64,000 nucleotides of DNA from Parerythrobacter lutipelagi (GTDB lineage Bacteria; Pseudomonadota; Alphaproteobacteria; Sphingomonadales; Sphingomonadaceae), in assembly GCF_005434975.1 (NCBI RefSeq), contig NZ_SKCJ01000002.1, forward strand, positions 682,001-746,000, read 5' to 3'. The notes under the pieces are model-generated. The model saw nothing but the letters and a program-made list of their open reading frames with translations. It was not told the origin of the DNA and made no database searches. Every line of letters starts with the position of its first letter. Positions within the stretch are counted from its first letter, which is position 1. The position numbers were made by a program, and so were the translations under genes. This document shows positions 38,646 through 46,315 of the stretch, piece after piece.

Positions 38646-38729
38646 CTATATGTCGTGCAGATCAGAAATAGGACGCGAAAATTTTTAAGTGTATCTTTTC
38701 AACATCTCCAAGCTATGCACGACATATAG
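38646..38729 (+). repeat. Perfect 14-bp inverted repeat upstream of the reverse transcriptase gene
   Basis: CTATATGTCGTGCA (38646-38659) and its exact complement TGCACGACATATAG (38716-38729) flank a 56-base AT-rich spacer. The right arm ends 12 bases before the GTG taken as the gene start. In RNA this would form a 14-bp stem with a 56-nt loop. It could be a structured non-coding RNA or leader, or an operator. Confidence 0.75.
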
Positions 38730-38741
38730 AAGTTGCTTGGC

Positions 38742-41700
38742 GTGGAGAGAATTTTGCTTGAATCTTGGGAAGGCCTTCACTTACGTGATCTCTTTTATGC
38801 GTTCAGAAAAGCGAAAGCTGATCGGTTTTACGAAACCTCGGTTCGCGCAGCTGAAAAGTTTGTGCTTTACGAGGATGAACTTGCCGCAAATTTGCAGAAC
38901 CTCTTAGTTCAATTGCAAGCCGGAGAGATAGATTCGGTTGTCTCGTCCCCGCGACCATCCGTTACTGTACTTCCAAAACGCGCAAACTTTTCAGATAAGA
39001 AAGAGTCTACACACGTCCATTGGTCGAGTTTTGATCGTGAGCGCAAGAGTTGGCCAAATAAAGAATTGGTTCCTGAATTCAGATTCGTCGGTGACTTCTC
39101 TGTAAATCAACACATTCTGTCGGCGCTTTGGATAAATTTGATTGGTCATAAATACGACGCAGCCCTTGGCAAGAGCGCAATAGCATCTCGATTGCGTCGA
39201 TATCAGGGAAGAGGTCTTCATGACCTTGGCGAGTATCACCTCGATGCAATCGGGAGTTTTGAGCCATATTATCGGCCGTACAAGGATTGGCGCGACGGCG
39301 GTCTCAAAGCGCTCGAGGACGCGCTAAAAAATGAGAGAGATGTGGCTGCAATAACGCTCGATGTCTCGAATTTCTATCACTCTATTGATCCAAATTTCGC
39401 CATCCATCCAGAGTTTCTAGAAGCATCTGGTATCACGATAACTCCGTGGGAGAGGGAGTTCACTAAGTCGATCTTGAATCTTGTTCAACATTGGCGCGCT
39501 GCTTGCGACTTATTGATGAAAAAAGTAGGTTGCCAAGATGCCGGGGAGCATAATTCCGGTCTACCTATAGGATTAAGTGTTTCTCGAGTACTTTCGAACG
39601 TATTTCTGAGCTCTTTAGATCGAGATTTTGAGAGAAATTTGTCACCGCTATACTATTCGCGGTATGTCGATGATATTTTTCTGGTAATCTCAGATCGCTC
39701 CCACTTTGATGATCAAATTGACCTAGTTCAGTTCATATCACAAAAGGTCCCATCGATATCCATAGAAGACGAAGACTATTCGCTTAAATACAATAACCCG
39801 TCTTGGGCTGGGCGATCAAAAATTTGCTTCGGATCGAATAAGCGGAAGGTTTTCTTCCTAAGCGGCGCATCAGGACTGGATTTGCTTGGGAATATTTCTG
39901 AGCAAATCCAATCAGTATCAAGTGAGAGAAGGCTGATGCCTTCAGTCGATGATTTGGACCGGCTGAGCTCAGCAAAGGTTTTGGCGAGTGGTAACAGCGC
40001 TTCAGATGAAGTGGATGCGCTGCGTAAAGCCGATGGACTTACGCTCAGGCGACTTGGTTGGTCGATCCTTTTGCGCTCGTTGAGCGTATTGACAAAAGAT
40101 TTAGATTCTGGGGACTGGGTTGAGGCGCGTAAGAACGTTTATCGCTTTGCAAACGACCATGTAATTAGGGCCGACAGAATACTTGAGCATCTTGATAAGG
40201 TCCCTTGGCTATTTTCGATAGCCATATCTGTTCAAGATTATGCTCAAGCACAAGAGATTTTGTTTCGAACTCGAAAGTCAATCCTCCAGATTCGTGAGGC
40301 GAGCGGACGAAAGTTTTCCGTAAATGGATGTTCGGGTAATAATGCCAATGACATAATCTGGACGGAAACAGAAGTCGCAATCACCAAATTTTTCCGCGAG
40401 GCCTTGATCAGGTCATATGAAAATACTTTTCAAGATTCGCAAAGAAAATCGCTTGGTGCAATTCTGAAGGATTTGGGCCTATCATCAGACGAATTAGAAG
40501 AAAGTTCGGCGGCTGCCATCTCGTCTGATTGGGGCCGAATTCCTTACCGATATGCGCAGGAGACACATGTCCGACGGGTAGCGAATTCAGACGAGGAAGT
40601 CGTTTACTCGCTATATCCGCGCATCGATGACTTGAGAGAGTTCCTTGGCAACCGGAGGTCCGTCTGCAGAGTCCGTCTAGATGACGGCAAAATTGACGTT
40701 CATTCCGAAGAAAAACTTGAATCACTGCTTCCATATTTATTCCCGACACGACCATACCCCGCAGAAGAGGTGGCGCTGGCCGCTGCGGAGCAATGTGTAT
40801 ACCAGGATTCGTTGGCGTCTGCTCGCAATTGGTCGCGGTACGTACGGGCGCTACGGGGCATTTGGACCAAAACAGATCAACTTACGGATCTTCACATTCA
40901 TGTGGCCGGCGATGCAGGCCAAGGGGTTGGCTTGAACACCACCGAGACCACAATTGACGATGTGGACCGAGTAGTTGAGCTTAATGGCGAAGCTTATGGC
41001 AGGCCCATACGGCTCGGAATTTCGAGTTTTGCGACTACGCTCAAAACTTGGAACGTTGGAGCAAGTGGCAGCAATGATGTTTCACCTGAACGTTACCGTT
41101 CGATCCGAGGGATAATCAATCAGGCGGTAACAACGATCCCTCGACCCGACTATTTGATACTTCCAGAATTGGCTGTGCCCGAACGATGGATTCCGACGGT
41201 GTCGCAATTTCTAAGGCAATCAGGGGTTAGTTTAATTGCAGGGGTGGATTACAGCTACCCTTCAAAGGAGCGTATATATAGCTCTGCAGTCCTTGCACTT
41301 AGAGATGATAGATTGGGCTATCCATCGACAATTCAAATCAGGCAGCCCAAATGCTTGCCTGCCCCTCATGAAGATCAAGAGTTACAACAAACATTTGGCA
41401 GGCGATGGTCTGATTTTCATATTAGATCGAAGCCGGTCTATGAGCATTTTGGCTTTTGCTTTAATGTACTCGTTTGCAGCGAGCTATCGAACATCGAGTA
41501 CAGGAGGGCTGCGCAAGGAAGAGTGGACTCGCTATTCGTTTTGTCTTGGAACCAAGATTTAGAGACATTTTCAGCTCTCACAGAATCATCTGCTATCGAC
41601 GTCCATTGCTTTGTCACTCTATGTAACAACAGGAGCTATGGGGATAGTAGGGTGAGAGCACCCATGAAAAATTCATGGGAAAGAGACATTTGTCGTCTTA

Positions 41701-41861
41701 GAGGTGGGCTGAACGATCATTTGGCTGTCGTAGATATTGATATAACCGCACTAAGACAGCATCAGAGCAAAGCCACGCCATGGCCTAAAAGCAGTGATAA
41801 ATTCAAACCTGTTCCTGAAGGGTTTCGAATTTGCGATAAACGAAAAGTTAGTCCAGCTTGA
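38742..41861 (+). CDS. DRT type 1-like defence reverse transcriptase with C-terminal nitrilase domain
   Basis: A fusion of about 1039 aa. Residues ~1-380 are a reverse transcriptase: catalytic Asp207 in LDVSNFY (motif A), GLPIGLSVSRVLSN (motif B) and YVDD with Asp310-Asp311 (motif C). Residues ~385-750 are mostly helical with no domain recognised. Residues ~750-1010 are a nitrilase/C-N hydrolase domain with Glu809 (LPELAVPE), Lys870 (PKCLP) and Cys912 (LVCSE), the full catalytic triad. This architecture is that of UG1 reverse transcriptases, known as DRT type 1 anti-phage proteins. Start codon is unsure: TTG 38733, GTG 38742 or TTG 38754 (after GGAGAG). It is alone in an AT-rich insert. Defence function is inferred from the family. 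Confidence 0.88.
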   Translation: MERILLESWEGLHLRDLFYAFRKAKADRFYETSVRAAEKFVLYEDELAANLQNLLVQLQAGEIDSVVSSPRPSVTVLPKRANFSDKKESTHVHWSSFDRERKSWPNKELVPEFRFVGDFSVNQHILSALWINLIGHKYDAALGKSAIASRLRRYQGRGLHDLGEYHLDAIGSFEPYYRPYKDWRDGGLKALEDALKNERDVAAITLDVSNFYHSIDPNFAIHPEFLEASGITITPWEREFTKSILNLVQHWRAACDLLMKKVGCQDAGEHNSGLPIGLSVSRVLSNVFLSSLDRDFERNLSPLYYSRYVDDIFLVISDRSHFDDQIDLVQFISQKVPSISIEDEDYSLKYNNPSWAGRSKICFGSNKRKVFFLSGASGLDLLGNISEQIQSVSSERRLMPSVDDLDRLSSAKVLASGNSASDEVDALRKADGLTLRRLGWSILLRSLSVLTKDLDSGDWVEARKNVYRFANDHVIRADRILEHLDKVPWLFSIAISVQDYAQAQEILFRTRKSILQIREASGRKFSVNGCSGNNANDIIWTETEVAITKFFREALIRSYENTFQDSQRKSLGAILKDLGLSSDELEESSAAAISSDWGRIPYRYAQETHVRRVANSDEEVVYSLYPRIDDLREFLGNRRSVCRVRLDDGKIDVHSEEKLESLLPYLFPTRPYPAEEVALAAAEQCVYQDSLASARNWSRYVRALRGIWTKTDQLTDLHIHVAGDAGQGVGLNTTETTIDDVDRVVELNGEAYGRPIRLGISSFATTLKTWNVGASGSNDVSPERYRSIRGIINQAVTTIPRPDYLILPELAVPERWIPTVSQFLRQSGVSLIAGVDYSYPSKERIYSSAVLALRDDRLGYPSTIQIRQPKCLPAPHEDQELQQTFGRRWSDFHIRSKPVYEHFGFCFNVLVCSELSNIEYRRAAQGRVDSLFVLSWNQDLETFSALTESSAIDVHCFVTLCNNRSYGDSRVRAPMKNSWERDICRLRGGLNDHLAVVDIDITALRQHQSKATPWPKSSDKFKPVPEGFRICDKRKVSPA

Positions 41862-41869
41862 GCTAATCC
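41857..41869 (+). repeat. Right copy of imperfect 13-bp direct repeat
   Basis: CTTGAGCTAATCC spans the reverse transcriptase stop codon and the stop of the convergent HTH gene. It is 12/13 identical to 38606-38618, so it marks the right end of the AT-rich segment. Confidence 0.5.
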
Positions 41870-42777
41870 CACCCCTCATCCTTCATCGTCCTGATCCTCG
41901 GCCCGCTGTCCTTGGGCTCCTCCGTCTTATCCCGCCACCCCGGCGGCGGTAGCGGCATCGGTTCTTCCTCCTGCACTGTGCCGCGGCGCTTGCCATAGCG
42001 GGCTTCCTCTGCCGTGCGTTCTGCTGCCAGGTCGGCTTCGCTCGGCAGGTGACTTTCCCTCTCCACTTTGCGGCCGAGGTCGCGGGCGCGCAGGGTCTTG
42101 TAGTGGCGGTAGGCGTCGCGGGTCTCCGGGGTCAGTTCGCGCCACTCATAGCTGTCCCTTGTGAGGACTCGCTGGCGCAGGTCTTCCAGCTTGGCCTCGA
42201 TCAGCTTGCGCGCCTCGGCTGCGCTTTTCATCCGGTTTTCGGGCAGGGCGGCTTCCCATTCCGCCCGCCACTTCTTGCGCCATTTTGCCTTCCATTTCCG
42301 TTTGAGCCGGCGTTTCTCCATTGTGCCGATTGCGCCCTTGTGGCCGGGCGGCGTTCCCCCCTGGCTGTCGGCTCCGAACCTTTGCGGCAGGCGGCTGCGG
42401 AGGATGAACATCACCAGCCGCTCGTTATAGCGGCGGCGGGTGGCGACGTGCTCGCCGTGGTAGTGGATCGTCTCTTCCGTGCCGTTGAGCGCGCGGTCCA
42501 TCGCGGCGTCCTCGATCCGGCGCACCCCGTGGTCGAGCGCGGCCTCCCACGCGGCGGCGAAGGCTTCCGCCCCCTCGGCCCGGCGCAGCGCATAGGCGCC
42601 GTGCGTGCTGCGCCCGACCCGCTTGCACGCGCTGGCGACCGAGCCGGTGTCCGCCAGCGCCGCGATAAACGCGCGCTGGACCTGCGGCTTCCACCCGTTC
42701 GACCGGTCTTTCAGACGCGGGACGGGCAGGAAATGCGTGAGGGAAGGGGCGGCGGGGGTCTCGGGTCTATCGCTCAT
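41863..42777 (-). CDS. Helix-turn-helix protein of unknown function
   Basis: A 304-aa GC-rich gene. After a proline-rich start comes a helix-turn-helix-like block (residues ~30-80: AFIAALADTGSVASACKRVGRSTHGAYALRR) of the kind seen in terminase small subunits and sphingomonad hypothetical proteins. A conserved HYHGEHVATRRRYNERLVMFIL stretch, a basic Lys/Arg/Trp-rich helix (RLKRKWKAKWRKKWRAEW) and a charged tail follow. DNA binding is likely from these features; the target is unknown. ATG at 42777 is chosen because the upstream extension is low-complexity. Its stop lies one base beyond that of the reverse transcriptase, facing it. Confidence 0.75.
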   Translation of the reverse strand: MSDRPETPAAPSLTHFLPVPRLKDRSNGWKPQVQRAFIAALADTGSVASACKRVGRSTHGAYALRRAEGAEAFAAAWEAALDHGVRRIEDAAMDRALNGTEETIHYHGEHVATRRRYNERLVMFILRSRLPQRFGADSQGGTPPGHKGAIGTMEKRRLKRKWKAKWRKKWRAEWEAALPENRMKSAAEARKLIEAKLEDLRQRVLTRDSYEWRELTPETRDAYRHYKTLRARDLGRKVERESHLPSEADLAAERTAEEARYGKRRGTVQEEEPMPLPPPGWRDKTEEPKDSGPRIRTMKDEGWD

Positions 42778-42868
42778 CGCAGAGCGTGAAGCAGATTTTC
42801 GCGATGTAGGAAAATGGTTGGGAGAATGGGGGCGGTTGAAGTGGGGGCGGCGAGGACCTTGCGGCGGG

Positions 42869-43048
42869 TTAGGCGGTACCGGCTGAGGATAGCTTGGCTT
42901 CGACATCCTCGAAATTCTTGGTGACCTCGTTGCCCACGCCCTGCATCGCGACAATCGCACCCATGGCGATCAGCGCGGCAATCAGCGCGTATTCGATGGC
43001 GGTCGCGCCGCTCTCGTCGGAGATCAGTCTACGGATCATGCGGGGCAT
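42869..43048 (-). CDS. Flp family type IVb pilin
   Basis: A 59-aa prepilin: short basic leader (MIRRLISDESG), then the Flp signature ATAIEYALIAALIAMGAIVAMQ, a single hydrophobic helix with the conserved Glu-Tyr after the prepilin peptidase site. It is followed by a short variable tail. ATG at 43048 is used; ATG 43039 is also possible. A second pilin gene lies directly upstream. No Tad secretion genes are in the window. Confidence 0.88.
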   Translation of the reverse strand: MPRMIRRLISDESGATAIEYALIAALIAMGAIVAMQGVGNEVTKNFEDVEAKLSSAGTA

Positions 43049-43082
43049 TGTGGCGGGCAAACCCTGCCGGACGGTTAACGCG

Positions 43083-43253
43083 TCAAACGGTGTTGTTGCC
43101 GCCCAGCGTCGTCTCGACCGTGCTCATGGTGGTCGACAGCTCGTTGCCGGTGGATTGCAGCGCGACAATCATCGCAATCGCGATCAGTGCCACGATCAGC
43201 CCGTATTCAATCGCGGTCGCGCCGCTTTCATCTGTAATCAAGCGTGCCAGCAT
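43083..43253 (-). CDS. Flp family type IVb pilin
   Basis: A 56-aa prepilin closely related to the neighbouring one: MLARLITDESG leader, then ATAIEYGLIVALIAIAMIVALQ and a short Thr/Asn-rich tail. Processing is expected before the hydrophobic helix, with Glu-Tyr conserved. The pair is an obvious tandem duplication with diverged tails. The Tad machinery needed for assembly must be encoded elsewhere. Confidence 0.9.
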   Translation of the reverse strand: MLARLITDESGATAIEYGLIVALIAIAMIVALQSTGNELSTTMSTVETTLGGNNTV

Positions 43254-43343
43254 GGCGCGTGCTCCCAATCTGCAGGCGGATTCATCGCCTGTTTGGGTTT
43301 CCACCGGCTGAAGCGGAGCGGTTAACGGCGCGGTCACGAGGAT

Positions 43344-43877
43344 TCAGTCGGCGAACTGCTGGGCCTCGAAATCGAGCACGGCCTGCGCACCCTCTTCGGC
43401 ATGGAGGCGCAGTTTCTCCAGCGCGTTGTGGCAGCCCATCGCCATCATCGCGACATGCTGCGAGTATTCGTCCAACGGCATCGGCTCGTCAAATTGCGCT
43501 TCGACCAGCTGGATGACGAGGCACTTGCCATTGTCCTGCTGCTCGATCGTGTAGCGCTCCTTGCTCCACCGGAGCCTCCCCTTCTGGACTTCAGCGGAGC
43601 AATCGTAGGCATAGACCTTGCCCGGCACAGCCTCGGTTACAGTCATCAGGAAATGCGCATCGGGCATCTGCTGCATGGTGTAGCGATACTGTTCGGGATC
43701 GGTGCCGACCCGGACCAGCGAGTGACCCAGCTCGCGCTTGGAGTTGCTCTCGCTCGCGCAGTCGATCAGCGCATAGATATGCTCCGGCGCGGCTTCTATC
43801 TCTTCCTCGAAATCGAAAGTGACCGGACCCTCTGGCGCCATTTCCGGGCCGAACATTTTTTTGAACCAGCTGAACAT
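43344..43877 (-). CDS. SRPBCC-like hypothetical protein
   Basis: A 177-aa soluble protein. The middle part (FDFEEEIEAAPEHIYALIDCASES, RLRWSKERYTIEQ, CLVIQLVEAQF) resembles the SRPBCC/START-like lipid- or ligand-binding fold, but the match is by general pattern only. It starts with a hydrophobic-basic MFSWFKKMFG that could touch the membrane. GAGGAG precedes the start. No context clue to the ligand. Confidence 0.65.
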   Translation of the reverse strand: MFSWFKKMFGPEMAPEGPVTFDFEEEIEAAPEHIYALIDCASESNSKRELGHSLVRVGTDPEQYRYTMQQMPDAHFLMTVTEAVPGKVYAYDCSAEVQKGRLRWSKERYTIEQQDNGKCLVIQLVEAQFDEPMPLDEYSQHVAMMAMGCHNALEKLRLHAEEGAQAVLDFEAQQFAD

Positions 43878-43982
43878 TGTATGTGCTCCTCTTCAAAAAC
43901 CTTGGAATGGCCGTAGCGCGCAAAGGTTGACGGGTTGCAAAGTGCAGGGGCCGGCATAAGGTCCGCGAGGGGGGAGGGGACT

Positions 43983-46220
43983 ATGTTCGAACGCCTGCGG
44001 AATAGCGCCAACGGGCTCGCCATCGCGGTCGGTCTGGCGGCGATGCTGGCCGTCGCCTTGTTGCAGTGGGCGGACTTGCGCTTGCTGCGCCTGCCCGGAC
44101 TGCAGGTGTTCGATCTGTACCAGCAGGCCGCCCCGCGTGAATATCGCGATCCCTCGGTTCGCGTGGTCGATATCGATGAAGACTCGATCGAACGCGTCGG
44201 CCAATGGCCCTGGCCGCGGACGCAGATCGCCCGGCTGACAGAGCGTCTGTCTGAGGCCGGCGCCGCGGTGATCGCGTTCGATGTCGTGTTCTCCGAACCG
44301 GACCGCACTTCGCCGGAAGCCATCGCCGCCGGTCTGCGCCGCTCCGACCCGGATAGCGAAACCGCCGCGCGGCTCGATGGATTGCCCGGCAACGATGCTG
44401 CGCTGGCGGAAAGCTTCGCGAAGACCAACGTCGTCAGCGGCTATTTCCTCTACAAGAGCGAACGGGGCGGCGAATACGAGCCGCCTGTTGGCGTGACGAT
44501 TGCTGGATCGGACCCTGAAAAAGTCGAGCGCTACGAGGGCGTGATTGCTCCGTTGCCTGTTCTTGATGCGGAGGCACAGGGGGCAGGGTTCCTGACCAAA
44601 GAGAAGGATTACGACGGTGTCACCCGCCGCGCGCCTCTGGTGGCGATGTATGACGGGCAGGCGGTAACCGCGCTCTCGGTCGAAGCCCTACGCGTGGCGC
44701 AAGGGGCAGGAACGACGGTCATCACCATGAGCGATGCGTCGAGCGAGGGCGGCGGAGCGCCCGGTTCGGTCGTATCTCTGCGGATTGGCGACTTCGAAGT
44801 GCCGACCACGGAAGCGGGCGAAATCTGGGTCTGGTTCAGCGAAGAACAGCCTGACCGAACAATTCCGGCGTGGAAGGTGCTGGATGAAGGCACCAGCATC
44901 GAAGAACTGGCCGACGCGGTACAGGGGCGGATTGTCTTTGTCGGCACCGGCGCGACCGGTCTGCGCGACATCGTGGCCACTCCGCTCAATGACGAAGAAG
45001 CCGGAGTGATGGTTCACGCCCAGGCCGCCGAGCAGATGATCGAACAGCAGTTCCTCGTCCGGCCCGACTGGGCATGGGGGCTGGAACGGATCCTGGTGAT
45101 CATTCTGGGCGCAGCGCTGGCGCTGCTACTGCCGAGACTCGGCGCAGTGGTCGGCGCCGCTGTGGGTAGCGCGGGTATTCTGGGCGTTGGCGGGGGCAGC
45201 TGGCTGGCATTCAGTCAGGAAGGACTGTTGATCGACCCGACCTATCCGGTGCTCGGTTTAGTCGCAGTCTACGGCCTGCAGACAGTGTTCGCATTCAACC
45301 GCGAGGAGCACCGCCGCGCCTATATTCATCAGGCGTTCGACCGTTACCTTTCGCCCGCGCTGGTGCGCCAGATCGCAGAAGATCCGGGCAAGCTGGAACT
45401 TGGCGGCGAAGAACGCGAGATGACGGTTCTGTTCTGCGATATCCGCAGCTTCTCCGCGATATCGGAACAGATGGACCCGAAGGCGGTGATCGATTTCCTC
45501 GTCGCCTTCCTCACCCCGATGTGCGACGAATTGCTCGAACGCAAGGCGACGGTCGACAAGTTCATGGGCGATGCGATCCTGGCCTTCTGGAACGCACCGC
45601 TCGACGATCCAGAACATTTTCGCAATGGCGCGCGCTCCGCCTTGGCGATGATCGACCGGCTGAAAACGCTCAATGAGCAAATGGCCAAGGCAAAGAAAGA
45701 CGTGCCATGGCCGGGCGAGGTGAAGATCGGCATCGGGATGAATTCAGGCCTGTGCTGCGTCGGCAATATGGGGTCGAGCCAGCGCCTGTCCTATTCGTTG
45801 ATTGGCGACACGGTGAATCTGGCTTCACGGCTCGAAGGATTGTCCAAGACGTATGGCGTGCCGATTGTGATCGGCAGCGACCTTGCGGCCAATCTCGACG
45901 GGTTTGCGCTGCTTGAACTCGATCGGGTTCGCGTGGTTGGCCGCGATGCGCCAGAAACGATCTTCGGCCTGCTGGGCGATGAAGAGCTGGCCTCACGCGA
46001 AGAACTGGGGCGCCTCTCAGATGCGCACAATGCCATGCTCACCGCTTACCGCGCTCAACAATGGTCCGGCGCGCAGCACCTGCTTGATGATGACGCAGAG
46101 GCTTATCGAAATTTCGGTCTGGCCGCGCTGCTTCAGCTGTACCGCGATCGCTGCACCGGCCTTGCCGCCGCGCCCCCCGGGGAAGATTGGGACGGCGTCT
46201 ATCAGGCGACGAGCAAATAG
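43983..46220 (+). CDS. CHASE2 domain adenylate/guanylate cyclase
   Basis: A 745-aa membrane cyclase. A first transmembrane helix (residues ~10-30) leads to a periplasmic CHASE2 sensor (~40-340; VVDIDEDSIERVGQWPWPR, IAFDVVFSEPD), then three membrane helices (~360-440) and a class III cyclase domain (~475-650). The metal-binding aspartates are Asp486 (FCDIRSFS) and Asp530 (FMGDAIL); GDTVNLASRLEG carries the transition-state Asn and Arg. It is therefore likely active, probably making cAMP. It converges on a FecR/TPR gene pair, a partner often seen beside CHASE2 cyclases. Confidence 0.93.
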   Translation: MFERLRNSANGLAIAVGLAAMLAVALLQWADLRLLRLPGLQVFDLYQQAAPREYRDPSVRVVDIDEDSIERVGQWPWPRTQIARLTERLSEAGAAVIAFDVVFSEPDRTSPEAIAAGLRRSDPDSETAARLDGLPGNDAALAESFAKTNVVSGYFLYKSERGGEYEPPVGVTIAGSDPEKVERYEGVIAPLPVLDAEAQGAGFLTKEKDYDGVTRRAPLVAMYDGQAVTALSVEALRVAQGAGTTVITMSDASSEGGGAPGSVVSLRIGDFEVPTTEAGEIWVWFSEEQPDRTIPAWKVLDEGTSIEELADAVQGRIVFVGTGATGLRDIVATPLNDEEAGVMVHAQAAEQMIEQQFLVRPDWAWGLERILVIILGAALALLLPRLGAVVGAAVGSAGILGVGGGSWLAFSQEGLLIDPTYPVLGLVAVYGLQTVFAFNREEHRRAYIHQAFDRYLSPALVRQIAEDPGKLELGGEEREMTVLFCDIRSFSAISEQMDPKAVIDFLVAFLTPMCDELLERKATVDKFMGDAILAFWNAPLDDPEHFRNGARSALAMIDRLKTLNEQMAKAKKDVPWPGEVKIGIGMNSGLCCVGNMGSSQRLSYSLIGDTVNLASRLEGLSKTYGVPIVIGSDLAANLDGFALLELDRVRVVGRDAPETIFGLLGDEELASREELGRLSDAHNAMLTAYRAQQWSGAQHLLDDDAEAYRNFGLAALLQLYRDRCTGLAAAPPGEDWDGVYQATSK

Positions 46221-46258
46221 ACTCGGCGATCAAATCGCGGGCATTTCTCCCTGATCGC

Positions 46259-46284
46259 GAAAAGCCCGGCCGCTTCGGGGTTTA
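46259..46284. terminator. Possible bidirectional terminator
   Basis: An imperfect hairpin (AAAGCCCG, loop, CGGGGTTT; one mismatch) ends in T-rich sequence on the plus strand and A-rich on the other side, between the convergent cyclase and FecR genes. Weak but well placed. Confidence 0.35.
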
Positions 46285-46315
46285 ATGTCGTCCCATGGGA
46301 ATCGCCATCGGGCTA

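Larger units (their letters stand above)
38602..41862. mobile_element. Acquired AT-rich segment carrying a reverse transcriptase-nitrilase gene
   Basis: About 3.26 kb, visibly AT-richer than the GC-rich genes on both sides, with codon use to match (many ATA, TTA, AAT, TTT codons). It lies between the DUF6481 stop and the stop of a convergent HTH gene. Imperfect 13-bp direct repeats mark the two ends (38606-38618 and 41857-41869). It holds one gene and no transposase or integrase. Acquisition by transfer is an inference from composition and the repeats. Confidence 0.6.

Noticed and set aside
38742-41861. Reading the reverse transcriptase as a retron or group II intron protein
   Set aside because: There is no msr/msd-like element with the expected layout, no maturase or endonuclease domain, and the C-terminal nitrilase fits UG/DRT proteins instead.
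41863-43253. HTH and pilin genes as part of the reverse transcriptase defence locus
   Set aside because: They are GC-rich and host-like, lie beyond the right direct repeat, and run in the opposite direction.
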